A DNA stretch of 64,000 bases, taken from NCBI GenBank assembly GCA_002104985.1, contig MCGO01000047.1, positions 1 through 64,000 on the forward strand. Reading direction: 5' to 3'. The position numbers and the translations under genes are program-made. This document shows, piece by piece, positions 33,631-44,575 of this stretch. Source of the stretch: Rhizoclosmatium globosum. Lineage: Eukaryota > Chytridiomycota > Chytridiomycetes > Chytridiales > Chytriomycetaceae. Position 1 is the first letter of the stretch. Each line of letters begins with the position of its first letter. The notes under the pieces were generated by a model. That model was not told the origin of the DNA. It searched no databases and was given only the letters and a program-made list of their open reading frames with translations.

Positions 33631-36600
33631 ATGCTTCTTGGGTCAACGGATCGCACTTCAACGATCGCGTGGTCACCATCCGTGTCCGTGTCCTCGATTA
33701 GCACGCCTCTTCTTGCCGCGGCGACTGTTGCGGGCGCCCTCGATGCCTCGTTTTCTACTTCGACAACACTCGAACTACTCGACCCGCTCAACGACTTTAA
33801 AGTACTGGGCTCGGTTGCTGCCGCTGCGAGGTATCTACTTGACTCTGTTTGTTGTGTTTGTTTGACAGGCGACTTGGTGTTCCCCCCAATTTATTGACTG
33901 ACTCCCACTCTCTGTCTCTCAATACAGATTTAACCGCCTCGCTTGGGGTCCCTCGCCTGACCCCGTCAAACGACCAATGGGTATCCTGGCTGGTGGTCTC
34001 GAAAACGGTGAAATGGCGCTCTGGGATCCCCGCATCATTCTTGACAACTACTCCAACAACAAGGCCTCACATAACCCTTTCATCATGAAACCCGTCAAAC
34101 ATAAAGGTCCTGTCAAAGGCCTGGATTTTAATCCGGTCGATTCAAAGTTTCTTGCCTCCGGTGCTGCTGATGGAGAGGTAACGAAATTGTGACGTGGCAT
34201 ACTACGACTTTCGAAGCGAGTCCATCGAGTAATAGTGAGAGGACTAGCGTAAGCGAGAGCACGAGCGGAGCTCATTGCCGTCAGCCGAAGCTAATTGTTT
34301 GTGAGCGAAGCGAACTTGCTTTCACGAAGTGAATTGCGTAGCGAGTTCACGAGCGGAGCTCGTTGCCATCATGCGAGGCTAGTTAATAGTGAGCGTAGCG
34401 AACTTGCTTTCGCGAAGCGAATTGTGTTCCAAGAAGACTTGTGAAGCGAGAGCACGAGCGGAACTCGTTACCGTCAGGCGAAGCTGGATCAAAGTGAGCG
34501 CAGCGAACATGTCTTCGCGTAGCGAATAGTGCAATAAGGAAAACTTGCGAAGCGAGAGCACGAGCGGAACTCGTTACCGTCAGGCGAAGCTAATTGTGAG
34601 TGAGCGAAGCGAACTTGCTTTCACGAAGTGAATTGCGTAGCGAGTTCACCTTGGCCGTCAGGCGAGCGAAGCTGGATCAAAGTGAGCGCAGCGAACATGT
34701 CTTCGCGTAGCGAATAGTGCAATAAGGAAAACTTGCGAAGCGAGAGCACGAGCGGAGCTCGTTGCCATCAGGCGAAGCTAATTGTTAGTGAGCGAAGCGA
34801 ACTTGCTTTCACGAAGTGAATTGCGTAGTGAGTTCACGAGCGGAGTTCTTGGCCGTCAGGCGAAGCTGGATCAAAGTGAGCGCAGCGAACATGTCTTCGC
34901 GTAGCGAATAGTGCAATAAGGAAAACTTGCGAAGCGAGAGCACGAGCGGAGCTCGTTGCCATCAGGCGAAGCTAATTGTTAGTGAGCGAAGCGAACTTGC
35001 TTTCACGAAGTGAATTGCGTAGCGAGTTCACCTTGGCCGTCAGGCGAGCGAAGCTGGATCAAAGTGAGCGCAGCGAACATGTCTTCGCGTAGCGAATAGT
35101 GCAATAAGGAAAACTTGCGAAGCGAGTCCACGAGCGGAGCTCGTTACCTTCAGGCGAAACCATAGAAAATAGTGGGCAAAGCGAACTCCCTTTCAAGCGC
35201 AAAGCCCGTCATGCGAAACTCGTGCCCTTAAATTCCTAGAGAATATAGAGACTAAATCATGACAATAGCTCTTCATTTGGGACTTGACCAACCCATCAAA
35301 ACCATACTCCCCAGGAGCTCGTTCAACTCGTCTGGAAGATGTTACGGCAGTCTCATGGAACAGATTATATCATTACATTTTGGCTTCGGCTTCAAACAAC
35401 GGAAGCACTGTTATCTGGGACTTGCGAAACCGTCAAGAAATTGCTGCCTTTTCTCACCCATATGGTCGCAAGCAGATTTCTAGTCTTGCATGGAACCCTG
35501 ATTCCGTATGTTACCTTGTCAGGAAATATCAAGGAAACTAATACTCCAACAAACCTTCAGCCAACACAAATCGCAACAGCCAGTGACGACGACACTGCCC
35601 CCGTCATCCTCATGTGGGATCTCAGAAACTCGCGCGCCCCCGAAAAAGTTCTCACCGGTCACTCAAAGGGTGTCCTTAACCTGTCTTGGTGCCCCAAAGA
35701 CAGCAGTCTCCTCCTCAGTTGTGGAAAAGATAACCGCACAATCGTTTGGGACCCTAGCTCAGGCCCTGAAGGAAAAGTCATTGGAGACTTGCATCGCAGC
35801 AGAAACTGGAGTTTCGAGGCACAATGGTGTCACCGAAACCCAGACTTAATCGCTGTTGCTGGATTTGATGGAACCGTCAGTGTTCACAGCTTACAAGGAT
35901 CAGGAAAGTCCGATGATGGAACTGCCGCCGCCGCCGCAATTGAAGCCGAAGTGCAAGCCTCCTTGAGTCAGGACCCACACGCGTTCATTACAGGTGGTGG
36001 ATTCGGAAGTTTACAACCACAGCCACAAACTACTCAAGTAGTAGACTCGAAATTCTCACTTCCACATGCGCCAAAGTGGTTGCGAAGACCTGTGGGTGCT
36101 TCATGGGGCTTCGGAAACCGTCTCGTTCGTTTCTCAAACGCACGGTTACCCGATGGTACTTCTCGACACACTGTGTCCATCCGCCCCGTTGTCAGTGAAC
36201 CTGCATTTGTCAACAGAGCAGCAGAACTCGAACGCGTAGATTCAACAGGCGCTATCCAAGAGTTTATCACGTATTGTCAGTCAATGGCGCAATCCGATGG
36301 TGGGGCCGCGATTTCCGAGAAGGATCGTGAGTTGTGGAGATTCTTGGGTGTCATGTTTGAGACGGGGAGTCGTGAACAAGTGTTGCAGTTCCTTGGGTTT
36401 GATAAAGCTGAAGTTGCGGGGACTGAGAAGTTGGCGGCTCTTTTGAAAAAGTTGTTGATTTCTACGGAGGTGCAGCAAGAGGAGCAGGTTGAAGGAGTTC
36501 CTGCGGCGGTGCAGGATCAGTACCACGGCGATGCGAATGGTGAAGGTGCTGTCGAAGGTGATGATTTCACTTTGATTGCGGCTCAGAACAAGGCTGCTCC

Positions 36601-39424
36601 ACTGGCCCCAGCTCCAGCTCCAGCTGTCCCATTCAAATTGTACTCTTCTATTCCAGGAGAATCGAGCGACACTGACGCGCTGATCACTAAAGCTTTGGTC
36701 CTTGGAAACTTTGAAACTGCAGTCCGCATCTGTTTCGGTGCTAACCGTCTCGCTGATGCCCTCGTGTTTGCTATCAGTGGAGGAAGCGAACTCATGGCAT
36801 ACGCGCAGGCCGAGTACTTTAAGCGTCTCAGAAATGAAAAGAGTTACATCCGTGTGTTGAACGATGTTGTTCAAGGCGATTTGGTTGATATTGTCGAGAA
36901 TGCCCAGATTGATGGCGGAGATGCGGATTGGAAGGACCTGTTGGCCTTGATTTGCACGTATGGACGGACTGAAGAGTTGGCTGGGTTGTTCAGTGCTTTG
37001 GGTCGTCGATTGGAAGCGATTGCCACTGCTCCTGCTAGTGCTGCTAGTTTAAAGACTATTGACTGGAAAGCACGGGAAGAGAAAAAGTTTGGCGCGGTTC
37101 TTTGTTACCTCGTTGCTGGAGACTTGACCAAGGTTTTGAATATCTGGGCGCTCCGTGAATCAGAGGAGGAGAAGTTGTTGAAGACTGTCAAGAACGCCAA
37201 GACTTTGTTGACCTCAACCAAATCTTCGCATACTCTTGCCCTTCAGAGTTTGATTGAGAAGGTTCATGTTTTCCGTCAGGCGATAGAGTTTGTTGATGTG
37301 GAGCTTGTTCACGGAGTTCAAGACCCTAATGCCACACACTACTCGCTTGACACACTGTATCAGCGATATGTCGAGTATGCTCAAATTGCGGCAAACCAGG
37401 GACTTTTGAGTGTCGCTTGGAAGACACTGCAAATGGTTCCTGAGGGCTATCAAATTCCAAAGGCGGATCCGGTTGCTGTTGAGATTTTGAAGGACCGTTT
37501 GTACAACAGTGGACTTGTGCGTGACGCTATTGGGCAACAACCTGCATTCCCCTTCGAGTTTGTGGATATTGCGAAGCCTGTCGTTCCCGCACCCGTTCCT
37601 GTGGCTCAAACTTATTCTCAATATGGACAACAGCAGTATAGCCAACAAACTCAGCAACAGTATGGAAACCAGACTCAGTATCAGACCCCAGCCGTTCCTC
37701 AGGGGCTTGGAAGATACCCAAGCTCATCAGGGCAATATGGAGCCACTGGTGCGAACCAATATGGCCAATATCCCCAGCCATCACCGTATGGTGGAGCGAA
37801 TTCTGCGTACGGACAGCCACAAGCCCAAACTCAGCGTATGTTTATTTTATCACTCATAATCAATGCTTACTTCGCGTAGAATATGGGTACAACCCACAAC
37901 CTGCAGCTCCACCTCGATCTACGTTCGCACCTCCACCTCCACCAGCTGTCAACACAGGTCTCCCAGCACAGCCATATGGAGCTTCCAACCAATACGCCCC
38001 ACCACTTCCACCAAGCGCACAAACCTATGGCGCTCAAAGTAATCAATATGGAAACACTTACAATAGTGCGCCAGCTCCTCCTCCAGCGGCAAGCGGGTTT
38101 GTGCCACCACCTGCTGTAGCTGGTAGAAGTGTGTCACAATCTGGGCAATACATTGCGCCACAACCACAAATGCTGGGACAAACTGGCCCAAGTAACTCGT
38201 TTGCTGGATTCCCTGCACCTGCGCCAAGTGCGTCAGTTCCACCACAACCAACGGCTGCTCCAGCTCCAGCTGTCGCGACTGGTCCAAAGCGTCATCGTAA
38301 GATCGTATTTTATTATTATTTTATGCGACTTAACGCTTGCATTACAGCTTCTGGAGATAGAACTCATATCAAGCCTGCTCATTTGCCAATTGTGACAGGA
38401 TTAGATGCTGTGATGAACGTTTGCAAGGAAACAAAAACGCAGGTACTGTTTTTTCCCTCGATTTGTGATAAATATGGATGGACAGCTGACTCTGTTTTTA
38501 ACAGCCTCAACAAAAGCGAGAATGGGAAGACACGGAGAAGAAGGTTTTGAACTTATTCGACCAATTAAATAACGGTGAAGTTGCCGAGGACATTGTTGCG
38601 AAGCTGTTGTCGCTTGTTAAATGTAATTATTTTGTGTTTTCTTGGCAGTTGGTTCTAAAACTCTGTTCGGATTAGATTTGCAATCTGGAGATTATTCAGC
38701 CGCTCACAAACTGCAAGTTGAGCTATTGACTGCTAAATTTTCGGCAACGTCAGCGTGGATTCTTGGAGTCAAGAGGGTGATTGACACACTGGAACGTGCT
38801 GAACTCGATAAGCAACAAGCTCATCAACAACCTCTTCCAGCCACGGCCGCGCCACCTCCATCAGCTTACGCCACTCAACCTCCTCGGGCGAATCAACTTC
38901 CTCCACCACCTGCCGCGACTGCCAGTCCATACGGTAATGCTCCTCCTGCAGCAACAAACCCATACGGAAATGTACCTCCTCCAGCCGCTAAACCGTACGG
39001 GAGCGCACCACCCCCGTCAACAAACCAATATAATAATGTTGCCCCACCTCCGGCTGCCAACCAATACCAACAAGCTCCTCCTCCCCCAGCTGCCTCAGCC
39101 CCATACGGAGGATCAGCGAATATTCCACCACCTCCAGCCGCCGGTACTAGCCCTTACGGAGCCGCTCCACCACCGTCTGCTCGAGGCGTCTTTTCGCCAC
39201 AACAAACGCCATCGCAACCATATGGAGGAGTAGCGCCACCTCCAGCAGCCACTGCTCCATACGGAGGTGCTGCCGCACCACCACCGCCAGCGGCTTCAAA
39301 CCCATACGGGCGACCACCTGTTGCAGCAATGCCTCCTCCACCTGCTGCGTCCAACCCTTACGGAGGAGCTCCACCACCTGCCGCTTCAAACCCATACGGA
39401 GGAAACCAACAGTATGGCTACTAA
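33631..39424 (+). CDS. SEC31: SEC31, COPII outer-coat subunit
   Basis: Forms the COPII cage with Sec13 on ER exit sites. Eight exons (33,631-33,830; 33,928-34,177; 35,269-35,505; 35,561-37,835; 37,880-38,296; 38,348-38,442; 38,505-38,622; 38,649-39,424) join in frame to 1,455 residues. The start reads DRTSTIAWSPS, close to other Sec31 starts, followed by a WD40 propeller (FNRLAWGPSPD, GGLENGEMALWDPR, STVIWDLRNRQEI, DTAPVILMWDLRNSRAPEK, SWCPKDSSLLLSCGKDNRT). The ACE1 helical element follows (ALVLGNFETAVRICFGANRL, LVFAISGGSELMAYAQAEYF). Then come a Pro/Gln/Tyr-rich linker and the conserved C-terminal helical domain (KREWEDTEKKVLNLFDQL, GDYSAAHKLQVELLT, SAWILGVKRVIDTLE). About 200 further residues of PPPPA and PYG repeats follow. 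Intron 2 (1,091 nt) is an array of the dispersed repeat; other introns are 26-97 nt. Confidence 0.95.
34195..35170 (+). repeat. Array of the dispersed intronic repeat in SEC31 intron 2
   Basis: The ~1-kb intron is almost filled by alternating related monomers. One type reads GTGAGCGAAGCGAACTTGC, TTTCACGAAGTGAATTGCG and TAGCGAGTTCAC; the other AAGTGAGCGCAGCGAACATG, TCTTCGCGTAGCGAATAGTG and AGCACGAGCGGAGCTCGTT. A two-monomer unit recurs at about 188-194 bp (TAATTGT boundary at 34,591, 34,779 and 34,973). ACGAGC-GGA-GCTCGT is a near-perfect small hairpin in each. Splice sites and a GACTAAAT branch region lie outside the array. Confidence 0.9.
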
Positions 39425-39598
39425 GTTAAACGTGAAGGAATGACCGTGTTTTACGATTGGGTGGGAGATGATGGATCTTGGGTTTTTGGAGTTTATTTCA
39501 TTCGTTTTGTGACGGAACAGTGCACATAATAAATTCCGCTTATTTTGAGATTCAAACTGTAGTGATTGGAATGATTTCGCGTTTTATTGAGAGACTTT

Positions 39599-40833
39599 TT
39601 ACTTTTTGTTCTTGCGGAATGATTTCTTGTCGACAGTTTTCTTTGCACTCGGTTTCTTTGAGGATTGGGCGATTTGTGAGACAGCCTGTGATGTAAGAAA
39701 GTATCGAATTAGTTATGATTCCAAAGGCAAGTGCTGGGTAGTAGAGACAATACCTTGGTTGCAATAATTCCACCATCCGCATTCACCTTCTTGTTGACTC
39801 CTCCCACAACCTTACGGAGCTTATCCCTCTCAGAATCCGCACTTCCAGTAACATCGTCAAACTTTCTCTTTGCCCGCTTAAACTTGACCTGGTCTTCTCC
39901 CTTCACAGTTTTATCGAATCGACCAATAGAAGCGGTACTTGTTCTCGCGTCCTTGAGTTGAGCCTTCAAGTGAGCTGCACGCGCTTCTTTCGGGGTAAGT
40001 CCAGAACGAGGGTTTTCGAGCTGGTTACGACGTTGTTGGGATTTGTTTTTGGCAACACGTTCACGCTTGTCAGCGTTGCGTTGGGTGTACGCGTCTGTGT
40101 CGGCATCTACATAGTATTTATGTTAAATTGTATGTTGTGTGGATTGGGGGGGTTTTCTCATGAACACTTCGTTTGTGTATGATTTCGACAGATGGCAACA
40201 AGTTCCGCTCGTTGCCTCACTGCACAGTTCCTTGCGCTCACTACGTTCAAGACTTTTTCTGGAGGCCACGAGCTCCGCTCGTACTCTCGTCTGTTCGCAC
40301 TCTTGTAACTCTCATAAATGCTCCCTGCTGATCCAATTCCGCAACTGCTTTGTGTACTCTGACATGCACAAACATACACACTCACCAGCTTGAAATCCAG
40401 CACCTTTAGAAGGAGCACGAGAATTCTTGACCTCAATCAACCAATCCTCCGGAACAGCATCCTTATCCTTCTTTTCATCATACCCATAACGGACCTTATA
40501 TTTCCCACTTTCCTCATCAAAGACACGTCTTTGTTTCTTCTTTTTCATGATGCCCTTCTCTTTAGCAAACTTTTCCCAACGAGTGGTGAGTTGGTCGCTT
40601 GAAGGAACTGGAAGAGCACGAGGCAGTTTTGAGGTTGGTTTTGGTAGTTTCGCGAGGACACCGTTGTTGTCTGTGGCTTCGACTGGGAGGGCAAAGACAA
40701 CGTCAAAGAGGGCTTGGACAGCCGCGGTTGTTCGTTCTTGGAGGATTGATTCGATCGCAGATACTTTTGTGGTTGCGTTGATGTGAACGGCTGCCGTGTC
40801 AAAGACAGCGAGGGATCCTGGGTCAAGGTCCAT
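39599..40833 (-). CDS. RRS1: RRS1 ribosome biogenesis regulator
   Basis: Nucleolar factor that, with Rpf2, brings 5S RNP into pre-60S particles. Three minus-strand exons (40,386-40,833; 39,754-40,106; 39,599-39,685) join in frame to 295 residues. Conserved parts: SLAVFDTAAVH near the start, KLPRALPVPSSDQLTTRWEK and FAKEKGIMKKKKQRRVFDEE (the Rrs1 core), YKVRYGYDEKKDKD, then a long basic tail (KNKSQQRRNQLENPRS, KKPSAKKTVDKKSFRKNKK). Intron 1 (40,107-40,385, 279 nt) carries the dispersed repeat; intron 2 is 68 nt. Converges with SEC31 (174 bp between stops). Confidence 0.94.
40191..40305 (-). repeat. Dispersed intronic repeat copy in RRS1 intron 1
   Basis: The + strand shows AAGTTCCGCTCGTTGCC, TTGCGCTCACTACGTTC and GGCCACGAGCTCCGCTCGTA, complements of the family words. 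The copy is shorter and more diverged than in SEC31. It again lies in the sense orientation of the host gene, which is on the minus strand. Confidence 0.75.
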
Positions 40834-41134
40834 TTTGTTGGTTGTTTTCAGGAGGACTTAGAAAAAAAAGAAAGAGAATCTCACCAAAACAAGAAACCAA
40901 AAGTACGCTGTATATTCACATCGATCCAAGCATATCTAGCTTACAATACGCAATGATTAAAATCTAGAAGTATGTATGGTGATCACTTGAAGAATTTTTG
41001 AAAGTAAGAGACTGCCCATACGCGCAAAAAATTGTCCAAGTTTTATTTCACTCATATGTTGAGTTTTTGAATGTCTTCTGGGGGAAAAGCAGTTTTTGAG
41101 TGTTTCAAACTACTGCATCTAAAAATAACAGCGA

Positions 41135-41416
41135 ATGAGGAGGGTTAAGGAGCAGCGAAATAGCCGAGTAGCCTCAATGCAACCTCGGAAGCGCAGCAAT
41201 CAGCAAGAATCGAGGATTCCGATGATGTCGCAATTCGAAATCGAGATGAATCCCACAAATTTTTCAGCAAGTCCAAAACGTTTCACCTTCAGAAAGTATC
41301 GATGGACCAGTATCAATCGAGTGGAAGCGGAAGCGGAAGCGGGTCAGGCTCGAACGCCAACACGAACACAAACACTTCGAACAAAGCCGATGAGTGGCTT
41401 CAGTTGTCGTCGCTGA
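41135..41416 (+). other. Upstream ORF overlapping the bZIP start codon
   Basis: A 93-codon frame opens at ATG 41,135 and ends at 41,416, out of frame with and overlapping the bZIP start at 41,302. If the transcript begins before 41,135, ribosomes reading it would bypass the main start. Upstream ORFs controlling bZIP regulators are well known (yeast GCN4). The transcript start is not visible, and the segment could instead be promoter DNA, so the role is inferred. Confidence 0.35.
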
Positions 41417-43093
41417 TGCTCGAGGGACTTTCTGAGGAGCAACTCGAACTCGACGACCTCGACGACCTTGCGGGTCTCCGCGGCTTCTCAGGCGCCTCAA
41501 CAGAAACTGCGAACTCGAACTCGGCCGGTGCGCAGAACACTATTAGTAACAACAATGCTGCAAACAACAACAACATCAACAACATCAACCACGTCGGTGA
41601 CATGACTGTGTCTCAGATGGCCATTGCCACTCAACAGGCGATCCTGGCTTCGTCTCTGCTTGCGAACCAGTCCTTCCTCGCTGCCCTCGGGAATCCTATG
41701 AATCAAATGATGGCGGCGACTCCTATGATGCCTATGCTTGCCCAACCTTACTACCCATCTCCTCTGCCTCCCATTCTGCCTCCTCCAGTTCCTTCTTCTT
41801 CTTCTGCTTCAGCTCAACCTCGAACGGCCTCCTCAACTGGCCCTAAACCGGCCTCTGAAAAGACCGAATCAGAACTGGATAAGCGTCGTCGTAACACTGC
41901 TGCCTCCGCTCGTTTCAGAGCTAAAAAGAAGGAGAAGCAACAAATGATGGAACAAACTACGAAACAGTTGTCCGATAAAGTGTCTTTATTGGAGAGGCGT
42001 CTTCAAGGTTTGTCACACTGTTAATGCTTTGCTCCTCCCATGAGATTAGATAGATATTGACAATAGCATTTTTGATGCCACTCTTTTTATGCGTTTGGAT
42101 GTGAATATTGGTGGCTTCAGTTTTAATTCACGAGAGGATGGAGTTTGCCATGTTTAAGCAGTTGGCGTAGCGAACATCCTTTTATGAAGTGAATTGGCAG
42201 TGACGTTACGAGCTGAGCTCGTCGCCATCAGGAGAAGCCATTGAAATATGAGCGAAGGGAACATCCTTTTTCAAATTGAATTGTGTAGCGAAGCTATGAG
42301 CCTGAGCGGAGGTCATTGCCGTCATACAAGGGTAGTAGTGAGCCAAACAAAGATCCTTTTGTTCGTATTCATGCGAATGCGAATATCCATGCCGCGGATT
42401 TGACAGTTGAAGGAAGAAGTCTTATCTAATCAGCCCAACATGTGGGGGTGCCTCCTTCTTTTTGACGCCCTCGCCTTTAATTTATCGGATGCAATACTAA
42501 CAATGTTACCTAAAAAGAATACGAAATGGAAATTCAAATGTTGCGTCAGGAAATTGATCAAAAGGATGGTGCTGATAACAACAAGAAGCGGTTACGTGAC
42601 TTGTATGAAGAGGTGTGTGTTTCTTTGTATTTCGTTGGAATGAAGGTTTGGGACTGGAAGGAAGAATGCGAGGATTTTGCATTCTCCTTATCGTTTCCTT
42701 CAAACTCAAAAAACTAAAACTTAAAATCAGAACGGACTTCAATTCAACGAAGGAATCGCTGCTGCAGGGCAAGGAATCGAATCAACATTGTTTGGCGGCC
42801 TCGGTGGCAGTGGAGGATTTGGTGGGTTTGATGATGGAAACGAGTCGGATGGAATCAAGGCAGAGTCCCTCACAGATATCATGGGACTTGATATGCCAAG
42901 TGATTTATGGAGTACAAGAGAGTCTCCAGACGGTACTTTTTCACTGTCAAGTTTGAATGCACCTGTGTCTACTCCACCATCTTTGACCCCAGCACCACCT
43001 GCTGCCTCATCTTCATCCTCTTCTATCGCGGGATCTACTAGAACAGCATCAGAGAGCTCGGCCCCAGCTAAGCGACAGCGTACCAGAAAGTAA
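41302..43093 (+). CDS. bZIP transcription factor (GCN4/MET28/cys-3-like)
   Basis: Three exons (41,302-42,007; 42,518-42,612; 42,731-43,093) join to 387 residues. The N-terminal half is low-complexity: a Ser-Gly run, Asn-rich stretches, an acidic patch (LSEEQLELDDLDDLAGL, a possible activation segment), then Met/Pro/Ser-rich sequence. The basic region is SELDKRRRNTAASARFRAKK, with the invariant N-x7-R spacing, running into a leucine zipper (TTKQLSDKVSLLERRLQ) that continues across the intron as EYEMEIQMLRQEIDQ. The NTAASARFR form is that of fungal sulfur/amino-acid regulators. The C-terminus is Gly-, Ser- and Pro-rich, ending PAKRQRTRK like a nuclear signal. Intron 1 (510 nt) splits the zipper, has a consensus TACTAAC branch site and holds the dispersed repeat. 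Confidence 0.9.
42150..42350 (+). repeat. Diverged dispersed intronic repeat in bZIP intron 1
   Basis: Recognisable but more decayed words: TTGGCGTAGCGAACATCC, GAAGTGAATTGGC, ACGAGCTGAGCTCGTCGCC, TGAGCGAAGGGAACATCC and TTGTGTAGCGAAGC. Sense orientation relative to the bZIP gene, so it agrees with the other four host introns. Confidence 0.75.
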
Positions 43094-43345
43094 ATTAGAC
43101 TTTTCGTTCGCTTGTATATTCGTTGCTTGTAGTTGGAGGTTTTCTCGTTTCGTTGTTGTATCCCTATCGTTGTCAGGATCTTGGTTTGGCCTGTGTTTCT
43201 TTCTTTTTGCAGTAATAATTGTTTGTACCTTTTCTTTTGTTTCTGTTGTCGTCAGTTCCGAAACTCAAATGACTAAATTATATCAAGACGTTCTTTTTGA
43301 GGACTTTGCATTTTTATGGATTTATTTTTTCTACTCGTCGCGAAA

Positions 43346-44498
43346 CTACAACATAAGCTTTCCTTTCCTTGCTGCATTTGAGTAGGGCCTGTTGACCCAT
43401 TCCGTGTCAGCTGTAGTTTCGTCTTCAACAGTTCCCAGCTTGATTTCATATCCTCTCATTTCAAAACGTGGACCAACTTCTGAAAGCGTTACATCTTTGC
43501 CCATCTTGTAAAAGACGTGATGCCTGTGAGGAACTTTGTGTTAACCCTTACGCAAAACCAACAAATCTCGAACATAAAATCACTAACCTGAACGAAATAA
43601 AATCGGCATCATTCGAAAACGTCATGACACGCTTGCTATCGTCCTTGGGCACAGGGAACAAGTACTTTAAAATGTTTTGGAATCGCTGCCCGAGCTTTGA
43701 ATTGAAGTTGTTGAAAATCAAGTGTGGGAACTGCTCAGACACGGTTCCGCGATCTGGAATATCGTGTCGAAGGACTACATTGTGTAAGGAGAAGTATGCG
43801 GTTGGGCCGTATGGGAAGTGAGAGATGATGAGACCGTCTGTAAGTTCAAGAAGTTTAGCGATAACGTCGCATTGAGAAGCGTAGACAGAACATACCTGGC
43901 TGTCCACGGTGTTCATGCAGAATAACCAAGTCTGTCACATCGTTGGCACGACAGGCATCACAGATTTCCTTCATGACGTAACCACCTCTGTTGATTCGTT
44001 GCGCATTTGGGAAAATGAGTCTGACTTCCTGTTTGAGGGAGAAATCAAGAGAGAGTCAGCATTGAAAGTGCGTCGATGGTTTGGAGCACCTTTGCGAATT
44101 GTTGGAGACGACTGCTCGGGTCTCTTGACGTTGTGATCAATACTTTTGGATCGTTTACTCCTGCACGCGAGTACTCGTCGTCGATGTGCGTTGTTGGAGC
44201 TGAATGGTTTTGAGAAGTCAATTCAGGACCAGAGTGTTGCAAGTCTACTAACCAGCTTGGGCTTCATCATAAAAGAGATCTTTCTTCAACAAAGTTGCTT
44301 CTTTTCTGAGATCACTTGGAATGGCCTTTCCAGCTGTAGACCACGGACAGTTAGGGTACACTGACTCGATAGCACAAAACACGCACCCTCCAACGCCTCT
44401 CTGATTCTCGTTTTGCGCTCATGGATGGTTTTGTCCTTTGCCTCAAGAGACTTTTTGTAAAGATATTCTCTGCGAAGACGAGTGTTGTGGCGGTCCAT
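43346..44498 (-). CDS. IMP4: IMP4, U3 snoRNP Brix-domain protein
   Basis: Component of the SSU processome (with Imp3 and Mpp10) needed for early 18S rRNA cleavages. The minus-strand start at 44,498 gives [20 protein letters not shown] and [18 protein letters not shown], then [19 protein letters not shown] and [20 protein letters not shown] (Brix domain opening). After further small introns come [14 protein letters not shown], [56 protein letters not shown] and [20 protein letters not shown], ending [31 protein letters not shown] and stop 43,346. Nearly every block aligns with human IMP4. Several introns of about 50-80 nt. Confidence 0.95.
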
Positions 44499-44575
44499 TT
44501 CAGAACTATTGCGTTTGGTTGAATTGCAAAAAGAAAAAACAAAGTAAAACCAACCCAACAAAAGAGACTATCACT
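44499..44575. promoter_or_regulatory. 77-bp divergent gap IMP4 / mS34-like
   Basis: Only 77 bp separate the start codons. The region is A-rich on the + strand with no obvious TATA box. A shared promoter would couple a cytosolic ribosome-biogenesis factor to a mitoribosomal protein. Inferred from spacing. Confidence 0.5.

Noticed and set aside
34048..34561. Minus-strand frames within SEC31 intron 2 (SSARALA-type peptides)
   Set aside because: They are translations of the dispersed intronic repeat; the same peptides recur wherever the repeat occurs.
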